Shown: piece by piece, positions 1-5,341 of the stretch
Layout of the letters: each line of letters begins with the position of its first letter
Numbering within the stretch: position 1 is the first letter of the stretch
Assembly: GCA_013695115.1 (NCBI GenBank)
Contig: JACDBD010000109.1
Coordinates: 1-7,462 of the forward strand
Length of the DNA stretch: 7,462 nt
From: Actinomycetota bacterium
Lineage (GTDB): Bacteria > Actinomycetota > Acidimicrobiia > IMCC26256 > JACDBD01
Reading direction: 5' to 3'
The notes under the pieces: generated by a model
Seen by the model: the letters and a program-made list of their open reading frames with translations, nothing else
Database searches by the model: none
Told to the model about the DNA's origin: nothing
Made by a program: the position numbers and the translations under genes

Positions 1-909
1 CTCGAGTGACTCGGCCATCGCGTCGACGTAGGCGCGCCGCGGGGGCGGTAGGGCGCGAGCCTCGTCCTCGGGCGGTCCCAGCCGCCGACCGGCCGCGACC
101 GCGCCCACGAGCGAAGCGAGCGCGAGGCCGACCAGCGCGAGCTTCCACCGACCGGGGATCGCCCCGAGGCCGGTGGCGTCGCCGTACCCGTGCTGGCCCT
201 CGGCGAAGCGGACGATGGTGCTGTCGCCGACGATCTGGAGCGCGAAGGCGGCGTTGTCTGCCCGGTCGAGCAGGCGGTTCTGGAGTAAGGAGGTGTCGGC
301 GAGCATGACGACCCGGCCGGCGCCGACCTCGGCGACCGTCGCCACCACCACCTCGCCGTCGGCGAGTATCGGCTCGGTCTCGCCGAGCTCCTCCCACGAC
401 CCGTCGCCCTCGGTCGCGACAACATCGATGCCGTCCACCTCGGGCGCGTCGCCGTCCGGCCGAACCCGACGCACCCCGTCGGGCGACCACTCCGGAGACC
501 GGTCGAGTAGCGCGCTCAGCAACCCGGTCGAGCTCGCGCCCCCGGCGACGAGCCGCCCGCCCGCGTCGACGAACGCCCGCACGGCGCGCTCCTCCTCCCC
601 GCTCACGCTGTCGGGATCGAGCACCACCAACGTGCTGTCGACTGCCAGGCCCTCGTCGTCGAGGCTGCCGCGCACCGCGCTTGTCGAGGCACCGTTGCGC
701 CGCAGCAGCTCGGCCCACGCCGCGACGCCGGTGCTGCCGGTCGAGAACGACGATGACCGAGGCGCGGTCTCGTCGGCGCCGCGCGTGGTCGAGTCGAGTA
801 GCTGGAGGCCCACGTTGACGGCGATGACCGCGAGCACGATCACGATCGTCACCCGTGCCGCCGGATGAAGGCCGCGCCAACCCCGCGCCGTGCTCACCGG
901 CGCACTCAC
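1..909 (-). CDS. DUF4350 domain-containing membrane protein, partial (C-terminus beyond the left edge)
   Basis: The frame is open for 303 codons from a GTG at 909 down to base 1, with no stop. The start overlaps the stop of the upstream DUF4129 gene as GTGA (906-909). Residues about 19-37 form a hydrophobic segment (VTIVIVLAVIAVNVGLQLL) that fits a signal anchor. The family features follow: a GVAAWAELLRRNG helix at 61-73, VDAGGRLVAGG at 114-124, GAGRVVMLADTSLL at 196-209 with an NRLLDRADNAAF segment after it, HGYG at 240-243, a second membrane helix at about 255-273, and a cytoplasmic start RRLGPPEDEAR. This is the DUF4350 layout of an outside domain between two helices. The role is unknown. 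In actinobacteria the gene usually precedes a MoxR ATPase gene, so MoxR is expected just past the edge. The family call is strong; the function is not established. Confidence 0.85.
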   Translation of the reverse strand, partial: MSAPVSTARGWRGLHPAARVTIVIVLAVIAVNVGLQLLDSTTRGADETAPRSSSFSTGSTGVAAWAELLRRNGASTSAVRGSLDDEGLAVDSTLVVLDPDSVSGEEERAVRAFVDAGGRLVAGGASSTGLLSALLDRSPEWSPDGVRRVRPDGDAPEVDGIDVVATEGDGSWEELGETEPILADGEVVVATVAEVGAGRVVMLADTSLLQNRLLDRADNAAFALQIVGDSTIVRFAEGQHGYGDATGLGAIPGRWKLALVGLALASLVGAVAAGRRLGPPEDEARALPPPRRAYVDAMAESLE

Positions 910-1529
910 CGTCGGGCCTCCTCCAGCACCCGCGGCCACCATTCCCGCGCGAGCCGGACGTCGTCGGGCGACGCCCGCCGTCCGCCGTACGCGACTCCGT
1001 CGAACTTGATCGCGAGGTCGTCGAACGCGGGCTGGCGCAACCGCCGCGCGACCTGACCCGACGTCAGCGAGGGCCGGAACCGGATCGCGCCAACGTCGTC
1101 GAGGCGCAGCAGTCCGGCCCGGAAGCGGAGGCGCAACGCCCGGTCGAGATCGCCGCGCCGCTCGGCCTCGTCGGCCTCGCGCTCGAGTCGGGCGGGATCG
1201 AGGCTCGCTTCGGTGGCATCGCGGCGGGACCGGCGTCTCACGGCCACGCCGCCACGACCGCGTCGGCGCGCGACCGCCGTCGCGACCACGGCGAAGAGAG
1301 CTACCAAGCCGGCGAAGAGCACGAGGCGCCCGGGAACCGACGACAACAGCGTGTCGAAGAACTCGCCGATGGGACGGAGCCGGTCGCCGAGCCACTCGAG
1401 TACGCCCTCGAACGGCCGGGGCACGTCCGCGGGCTTGTAGCGGCGCTGGTCGAGGATGTCGCGCGCCTGGCGGCGCGCGTTGTCGGGATCCGCGCCGCCT
1501 CCGGCGAGGGCGACGAGCGTCCGGGTCAC
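906..1529 (-). CDS. DUF4129 domain-containing membrane protein
   Basis: This frame encodes 207 residues. Residues 65-87 form one clear membrane helix (PGRLVLFAGLVALFAVVATAV), followed by an Arg-rich stop-transfer stretch (88-103). The C-terminal domain at about 110-190 matches DUF4129: LEREADEAERRGDLDRALRL at 115-134, then RFRPSLTSGQVARRL and the conserved YGG at 181-183. The N-terminal part (ARRQARDILDQRRY, 18-31) resembles the outside segment of relatives, which normally sits behind a signal peptide. No convincing signal peptide is seen here. The open frame extends upstream, but that stretch overlaps the preceding gene in another frame and offers no better start. GTG 1529 is chosen because it overlaps the upstream stop as GTGA (1526-1529). 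The function is unknown; relatives sit in MoxR/DUF58 clusters linked to cell-envelope processes. Confidence 0.85.
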   Translation of the reverse strand: MTRTLVALAGGGADPDNARRQARDILDQRRYKPADVPRPFEGVLEWLGDRLRPIGEFFDTLLSSVPGRLVLFAGLVALFAVVATAVARRRGRGGVAVRRRSRRDATEASLDPARLEREADEAERRGDLDRALRLRFRAGLLRLDDVGAIRFRPSLTSGQVARRLRQPAFDDLAIKFDGVAYGGRRASPDDVRLAREWWPRVLEEARR

Positions 1530-2500
1530 GAGAAGGGTGCCGATGGCGGACCCGATGACGGGGCCGCGGGAGGAGCCGGCGGCGGAGGTGGTGGCGACCA
1601 CCCGGGTGGGGGCGCGGCGCCCGGGATCTCGTCCCGGCCCGCGACCCACTGCGGGACGTCGCCCGGCGCGGGCGTCGGCGCTCCCACCCGCTGCGCCATC
1701 AGCTGCAGGTCGAGTCCCTCCTTGCGCACCCGGAGGTCGACGTAGATGACGACCAGCACCGCCACCAGGAACGGAGTGGTCAGGATCGTGCTGATCGTTC
1801 CGGTGATCGTCGAACCGACGATGAACACGAACACGTTGGGGTCGTCGCCGCCGGCGAGGATCAACCCGACGACCGGAAGCGTCAGCACGGACTGCACGAT
1901 GGTGATCAACAGGTAACCGAGCAGCAGCACGCCGAACGTCGGCCACCACCTCCCCCGGACGAGCCGGAACGACCGCGTGAGCGCCTGCCATCCCCGGGCG
2001 TCTTCGATCAGCAGGGCGGGGACCGCGAGCGAGTACGCCACCGCGAGCCAGACGCCCGGGATGAAGCAGCCGAGCGTGCCGAGCCCGACCATCAGCCCGT
2101 ACAGGAACCCGACCCACAACAGGGAGTGCAGACGGCGGCCGGCGTAGCGCAGGGACGCGACCCAGTCGACCTCCTCGCCGAAGTAGGCGCCGGCCACGAT
2201 GCGCGTGCACGCGGCCAGGGCGACGAGCGTGGCGAGCAACCCGAGGATGCTGACGACGAAGTTGCCGGCGAGCTGAGTCCAGAACTCGCTGTTGATCTCG
2301 GTCGTCGTCGAAGTCGTCGTGCTGATCGCGTCTTCGTCGAGCGTCGACAGGCTCACGAACGCGCTCAGCACCTGGATGGGGATCGTGACGACCGCGACCA
2401 GCTTGGCCAGCGCGACGAACCGGTTGGTGGTGATCTTGATCCCGGCGTCGAGGATCTCGCCGATGCGCAACGGCCGCAGCTGGGACGCGTCGACGGACAT
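1526..2500 (-). CDS. Polytopic membrane protein, glycerophosphodiester phosphodiesterase membrane-domain type
   Basis: This frame encodes 324 residues from ATG 2500. The N-terminus LRPLRIGEILDAGIKI (8-23) is the usual opening of actinobacterial proteins annotated with this membrane domain. Hydrophobic segments lie at about 28-50, 77-100, 125-140, 145-165, 186-215 and 224-255. The last helix runs into DLRVRKEGLDLQLMAQRVG (255-273), a conserved family signature. A Thr-rich loop (60-67) separates the first two helices. The tail after 290 is Pro-rich (WSPPPPPPAPPAAP, 301-314) and probably cytoplasmic. No phosphodiesterase catalytic domain is present, so the family name should not be read as an enzyme activity. 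The gene begins 22 bases after the preceding stop and overlaps the next start by four bases, so it lies within an operon. In mycobacteria a similar protein precedes the DUF4129, DUF4350 and MoxR2 genes. The molecular role is unknown. Confidence 0.82.
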   Translation of the reverse strand: MSVDASQLRPLRIGEILDAGIKITTNRFVALAKLVAVVTIPIQVLSAFVSLSTLDEDAISTTTSTTTEINSEFWTQLAGNFVVSILGLLATLVALAACTRIVAGAYFGEEVDWVASLRYAGRRLHSLLWVGFLYGLMVGLGTLGCFIPGVWLAVAYSLAVPALLIEDARGWQALTRSFRLVRGRWWPTFGVLLLGYLLITIVQSVLTLPVVGLILAGGDDPNVFVFIVGSTITGTISTILTTPFLVAVLVVIYVDLRVRKEGLDLQLMAQRVGAPTPAPGDVPQWVAGRDEIPGAAPPPGWSPPPPPPAPPAAPSSGPPSAPFS

Positions 2501-2522
2501 CGCCGCGACAGTACTCAGGCGC

Positions 2523-2858
2523 TCACGGAGTGAGGATGCGCGCGGTGTCGTCGGCCTCGCCGAGGACGACGCCGTAGGTGATGTACGGCCCCCAGACCGT
2601 GATGCCCGCGGGGCCGACGTCCTTCAGCTCGCCGTGGTCGTGGATGCAGCGGCCGAACGAGCGCCACAGCGCCCGGTGCCGCCGGCCTTTCTCCGTGAGC
2701 CCCCACCCGGCCGTGAGCGACGCGGCGAGCGACAGCACCATCGCGATCGGGATCGCGACCCAGAACACCCGGGGCCGAGTGAAGAGGTAGATGCAGAACC
2801 CGACCGCGGTCGTCGTGACGGCACCGCTGGTGTCGATGAGGCGCAGGACGCGCGTCAC
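2523..2858 (-). CDS. Truncated second copy of the DUF2207-type C-terminal membrane module (possibly a pseudogene)
   Basis: Read from GTG 2858 this encodes 111 residues: a short amphipathic start, two membrane helices (AVTTTAVGFCIYLF and VFWVAIPIAMVLSLAA) and a C-terminal domain ending in VWGPYITYGVVLGEADDTAR. The last 58 residues align without gaps to the end of the neighbouring 3034-4044 product, with about 27 identities counted by eye, including VGPA, WGP and YGVVLG. It is therefore a paralogue that lacks the two N-terminal helices and the soluble middle domain. The frame stays open upstream to GTG 3017 (164 residues). That extension is antisense to a likely permease remnant and has many A/T third positions, so I prefer the shorter start, although automated annotation may choose 3017. 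It lies 22 bases before the next gene. No independent function can be assigned, and it may be decaying. Confidence 0.6.
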   Translation of the reverse strand: MTRVLRLIDTSGAVTTTAVGFCIYLFTRPRVFWVAIPIAMVLSLAASLTAGWGLTEKGRRHRALWRSFGRCIHDHGELKDVGPAGITVWGPYITYGVVLGEADDTARILTP

Positions 2859-2861
2859 GTA

Positions 2862-2880
2862 GCCGGGCCCGGCCGCGGCC
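2862..2880. repeat. Two overlapping perfect GC palindromes at a gene-remnant junction
   Basis: Bases 2862-2873 (GCCGGGCCCGGC) and 2871-2880 (GGCCGCGGCC) are each identical to their own reverse complement and share three bases. They fall exactly where the truncated DUF2207 copy on the minus strand gives way to the permease-like remnant on the plus strand. GC palindromes of this size occur by chance in such DNA, so the position matters more than the sequence. They may mark a recombination or assembly breakpoint. Confidence 0.5.
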
Positions 2881-3026
2881 TGGATCGCGTCGCGCTTGTA
2901 CCCGAGGTCGTCGTCCACCGGTGGTGGGAGCAACTGCTGCACAACCAGAGCGCCCTGTGGCTCAAGGCGCGGCTCCTCTTCCGGCGCAACGTGGTCGTGA
3001 CGTCCGTCCCCACCCACCTCGACTGA
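2880..3026 (+). pseudogene. C-terminal remnant of an APC-family amino-acid permease
   Basis: On the plus strand the frame from 2880 to a TGA at 3024-3026 reads as a natural protein end. It contains VALVPEVVVHRWW, then WWEQLLHNQSALWLK, and closes with VVVTSVP a few residues before the stop. From recall, the cytoplasmic tail of large actinobacterial APC-superfamily permeases carries this pattern: a LPE-VV strand, an RWW helix, LLHNQ-AL-LK and a final V-TSVP. Third codon positions are nearly all G or C in this frame, while the opposite strand is much less biased here. Upstream in the same frame there are only shadows of minus-strand genes, so the membrane part (expected at several hundred residues) is missing. 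The stop lies seven bases from the end of the convergent DUF2207 gene. I infer a degraded permease gene left by a deletion, or a misassembly. No start codon or ribosome site is visible. Confidence 0.62.
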
Positions 3027-3033
3027 CCGCCGA

Positions 3034-4044
3034 TCAGCCCTCCGACGTCCAGGTCTGGGAGACCACTTCCTCGGCGACGCGCTCGTCCTCTTCCGGAACG
3101 CCGGGCATCAACGGCCGCGCCGCCCGCGGCGCCTGCCCGAGCACGACGCCGTAGGCGAGGTTCGGCCCCCAGATCGCGACCGCGGCGGGCCCGACGGCGC
3201 GCACACTGCCCTGGGCCTCGAGGTAGCGGGCGAACGCCTCCCAGCGGGCCCGTAGCTCGTTGCCTGCGAGCGTGAGCCGGTACCCCGACGCCAGGCCCAT
3301 CAGGTGGGGAAAGCCGTTGGCGAAGAGGATGAGGCCGATGAACACGAGAATGTGGTCGAAGAGCATGAGTGACAGCCCGACCGCGGTGAAGATCAGCACG
3401 AGCGTCAACCCGATGTAGGGGATCACGGGCTGGGCGAGCCCGGCCACAGTGGCGCGCTGGCGAGCGTCGCGGCGGAAGGCGCGCCACCAGCGCGCCTTGT
3501 CCTGGAACACCGGAGGTCCGACGACGTCGCCGTTCGGTTCGGCGTTCTCGCGCAGGCCGCCGATCACGAGCTTCTCGCCCTCGGTCGCGCCCTCGGCATG
3601 CTCTCGGACGCGAACCACGAGCCGGTCCCCGTACTCCTCGACCTCGAGCTGGTTCCGGTGGGCGAGGTCGAGCACCGTGCCGGCAACGGCGGTGCGACCG
3701 GGCTTTCCCTCACCGTGGAGCACCGCCACGACCGCGGGGTCGTGGTCGCTCGGCGGCTCGGCCAGCTCGCCAGGCACGTCGACGACGACCCGGCGCCGCT
3801 TCTGGAAGCCGCGGATCACGACCAGGAGAAAGATCACCCACGCGGGCACAGTGATCGCCAGCGCGACGCCCAACATGATGATGTCGGCGATGGTGTCGCC
3901 GACGCCGCCGTCACCCATCGGGATCACGACCGGCCAGCCGAACACCATCATGCCGAGGCCGACGATCGTGAACAGCAACGCCACCGGCCACGCCAGCGGG
4001 GTGCCGCGTGACACCGTGATGTTGATCCCGGTCACCTTCGGCAC
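3034..4044 (-). CDS. DUF2207-type membrane protein lacking the extracytoplasmic N-terminal domain
   Basis: This frame encodes 336 residues from GTG 4044. Two membrane helices (about 20-41 and 54-78) are followed by basic QKRRR (81-85) and a cytoplasmic region. That region contains EPPSDHDPAVVAVLHGEGK (96-114) and TAVAGTVLDLAHRNQLEVEE (118-137), which resemble the DUF2207 segment 'P-L-P-x(n)-T-A-T-L-x-D-L-A-x-R-G'. A second helix pair (207-228, 231-250) precedes a C-terminal domain ending in IWGPNLAYGVVLGQA. Typical DUF2207 proteins begin with a signal peptide and a large exported domain; both are absent here. The open frame extends into the thiolase gene, but codons above 4057 overlap that gene. 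GTG 4044 lies 10 bases after its stop; GTG 4035 and GTG 4014 are alternatives. The placement suggests co-transcription with the thiolase. The function is unknown. Confidence 0.75.
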   Translation of the reverse strand: MPKVTGINITVSRGTPLAWPVALLFTIVGLGMMVFGWPVVIPMGDGGVGDTIADIIMLGVALAITVPAWVIFLLVVIRGFQKRRRVVVDVPGELAEPPSDHDPAVVAVLHGEGKPGRTAVAGTVLDLAHRNQLEVEEYGDRLVVRVREHAEGATEGEKLVIGGLRENAEPNGDVVGPPVFQDKARWWRAFRRDARQRATVAGLAQPVIPYIGLTLVLIFTAVGLSLMLFDHILVFIGLILFANGFPHLMGLASGYRLTLAGNELRARWEAFARYLEAQGSVRAVGPAAVAIWGPNLAYGVVLGQAPRAARPLMPGVPEEDERVAEEVVSQTWTSEG

Positions 4045-4054
4045 CGCCGAAGCG

Positions 4055-5239
4055 CTAGAGCGTCTTGACGAGGGTGGCGTCGCCCTGGCCGCCGCCGCCG
4101 CACAGCGCGGCCGCGCCGAGGCCACCACCCCGGCGACGCAGCTCGTTCACGATGGTCGCAACCACGCGCGTCCCCGACATCCCGATGGGGTGGCCGAGCG
4201 CGATCGCGCCGCCGTTCACGTTGGTGATCTCGTCGGTGATGCCCAGGTCCTTCATCGATGCCAGCCCGACGGCGGCGAACGCCTCGTTGAGCTCGAACAG
4301 GTCGATGTCGCCGACGCTCCCGTCGACGGCCTCGAGCGCCCGCTTGATCGCCCGGGACGGCTGGGTGAGCAGCGACGGGTCGGGGCCGGCCACCATCCCG
4401 AAGCCGACCAGCTCGGCGATCGGGGTCGCTCCCAGCTCCTCGGCCTTCTCCCGGCTGGTCACGATCACGGCGGCGGCCCCGTCGGAGATCTGGGAGGCGT
4501 TACCGGCGGTGATCGAGCCGTCCTTGGCGAACGCGGGCTTGAGGGCGCCCAGCGAATCGGCGGTGGTGCCGGGGCGGACGCCTTCGTCGGTGTCGACCAC
4601 GATCGGGTCGCCCTTGCGCTGGGGGACCTCGACCGGCGTGATCTCAGAGGCGTTGCGGCCCTCCTTGATGGCGTTGGCCGCCCGCTCGTGGCTCTGGGCC
4701 GCTACCTCGTCCTGAGCCTGCCGGGTGATCCCGCCGAACTGGCCTACGTACTGCTCAGTGCCGGCGCCCATGTGGACGGCGTCGAAGGCGCACCACAGGC
4801 CGTCGTTGATCATCGAGTCGACGAGCTTGTCGTTGCCCATGCGGTAGCCGGCGCGCGCCCCCGGCAGGAGGTAGGGCGCGTTTGTCATCGACTCCATGCC
4901 GCCGGCCACGACCACCTCGGCGTCACCCGCCTGGATCATCTGGTCGGCGAGGTAGATCGCGTTCATGCCCGACAGGCACACCTTGTTCACCGTGATCGCG
5001 GGCACGGTCATCGGCACGCCCGCCTTCTCCGCCGCCTGGCGCGCGGTGATCTGACCCTGGCCCGCTTGGAGCACCTGCCCCATGGCGACGTAGTCGACCT
5101 GCTCGGCGTCTACACCGGCGCGCTCGAGCGCGGACTTGATCGCGAAGCCGCCGAGCTCCATAGCGCTGAACGACCCCAGCGCGCCAGAGAGCTTGCCGAT
5201 GGGCGTGCGGGCGGACGAGAGGATGACCGAACCGGGCAT
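4055..5239 (-). CDS. Acetyl-CoA C-acetyltransferase (thiolase II)
   Basis: This is a full-length thiolase of 394 residues, the usual size for the biosynthetic/degradative acetyl-CoA acetyltransferase family. The enzyme condenses two acetyl-CoA to acetoacetyl-CoA, or runs in reverse, in the cytoplasm. The nucleophilic cysteine is C88 in NKVCLSGMNA. Other family motifs are AGGMESMTNAPYLL (112-125), GNASQISDGAA (246-256), NEAFA (318-322), NVNGGAIALGHPIG (340-353) with catalytic H350, and the proton-transfer C380 in CGGGGQG. All active-site residues are present. ATG 5239 is well supported: GGAGG lies at 5250-5246 on the minus strand with a six-base spacer. The gene is divergent from ccr, which supports a role in feeding the crotonyl-CoA/ethylmalonyl-CoA route, as PhaA does. 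The family alone does not exclude a role in fatty-acid degradation. Confidence 0.95.
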   Translation of the reverse strand: MPGSVILSSARTPIGKLSGALGSFSAMELGGFAIKSALERAGVDAEQVDYVAMGQVLQAGQGQITARQAAEKAGVPMTVPAITVNKVCLSGMNAIYLADQMIQAGDAEVVVAGGMESMTNAPYLLPGARAGYRMGNDKLVDSMINDGLWCAFDAVHMGAGTEQYVGQFGGITRQAQDEVAAQSHERAANAIKEGRNASEITPVEVPQRKGDPIVVDTDEGVRPGTTADSLGALKPAFAKDGSITAGNASQISDGAAAVIVTSREKAEELGATPIAELVGFGMVAGPDPSLLTQPSRAIKRALEAVDGSVGDIDLFELNEAFAAVGLASMKDLGITDEITNVNGGAIALGHPIGMSGTRVVATIVNELRRRGGGLGAAALCGGGGQGDATLVKTL

Positions 5240-5245
5240 GGTGCG

Positions 5246-5250
5246 CCTCC
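5246..5250 (-). promoter_or_regulatory. Ribosome binding site of the thiolase gene
   Basis: GGAGG on the minus strand ends six bases before ATG 5239. It is the clearest Shine-Dalgarno sequence in the window and fixes the thiolase start. Confidence 0.8.
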
Positions 5251-5271
5251 GTGCAGAACGGAACCGAACAG

Positions 5272-5293
5272 CGGGTTACCAGAGGGTAGCCCG
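5272..5293. repeat. Imperfect inverted repeat in the divergent thiolase/ccr intergenic region
   Basis: The arms CGGGTTACC (5272-5280) and GGTAGCCCG (5285-5293) pair at eight of nine positions around a four-base loop. The element lies 32 bases upstream of the thiolase start and 47 bases upstream of the ccr ATG. It could be an operator for a regulator of both genes, or a hairpin in the thiolase leader. On the minus strand the right arm and loop include TACCCT (5288-5283), which could be a thiolase -10 box covered by an operator. No regulator gene is visible in the window. Confidence 0.4.
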
Positions 5294-5327
5294 AAGGTCG
5301 ACCGGACAGACCAGTCGAGCCGTCCAC

Positions 5328-5341
5328 TACCTTCGTGGACA
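5328..5341 (+). promoter_or_regulatory. Candidate -10 box for a leaderless ccr transcript
   Basis: TACCTT at 5328-5333 fits the actinobacterial TANNNT -10 pattern and ends seven bases before the A of ATG 5341. No Shine-Dalgarno sequence precedes this ATG or the in-frame GTG at 5335. Together these suggest transcription starting at or next to the ATG, that is, leaderless translation. A weak -35-like CGGACA lies at 5303-5308 with a 19-base spacer. This is inference from spacing alone. Confidence 0.4.

Noticed and set aside
173..868. Plus-strand open frame of 231 codons
   Set aside because: It is antisense to the DUF4350 gene. Its Ser/Thr/Pro/Arg-rich translation is low-complexity shadow sequence.
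1530..2210. Upstream extension of the DUF4129 frame to 2210
   Set aside because: It overlaps the conserved membrane-domain gene in another frame and reads as Arg/Pro/Gly-rich noise. GTG 1529 with its GTGA overlap explains the start better.
2859..3017. N-terminal extension of the short DUF2207 copy to GTG 3017
   Set aside because: It is possible, and automated tools may choose it. However, the segment has weak codon bias, no similarity to the paralogue, and is antisense to the permease remnant.
2855..3487. Minus-strand open frame of 210 codons with high third-position GC near 2940-3030, considered as a frameshifted 5' end of the short DUF2207 copy
   Set aside because: Upstream it is a shadow of the DUF2207-type gene. 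The apparent bias near 2940-3030 is explained by the plus-strand permease-like frame, whose translation matches a protein family.
5296..5303. GGTCGACC palindrome in the divergent region, considered as an operator
   Set aside because: Eight-base GC-rich palindromes are common by chance here. The nearby nine-base-arm repeat is a better candidate.
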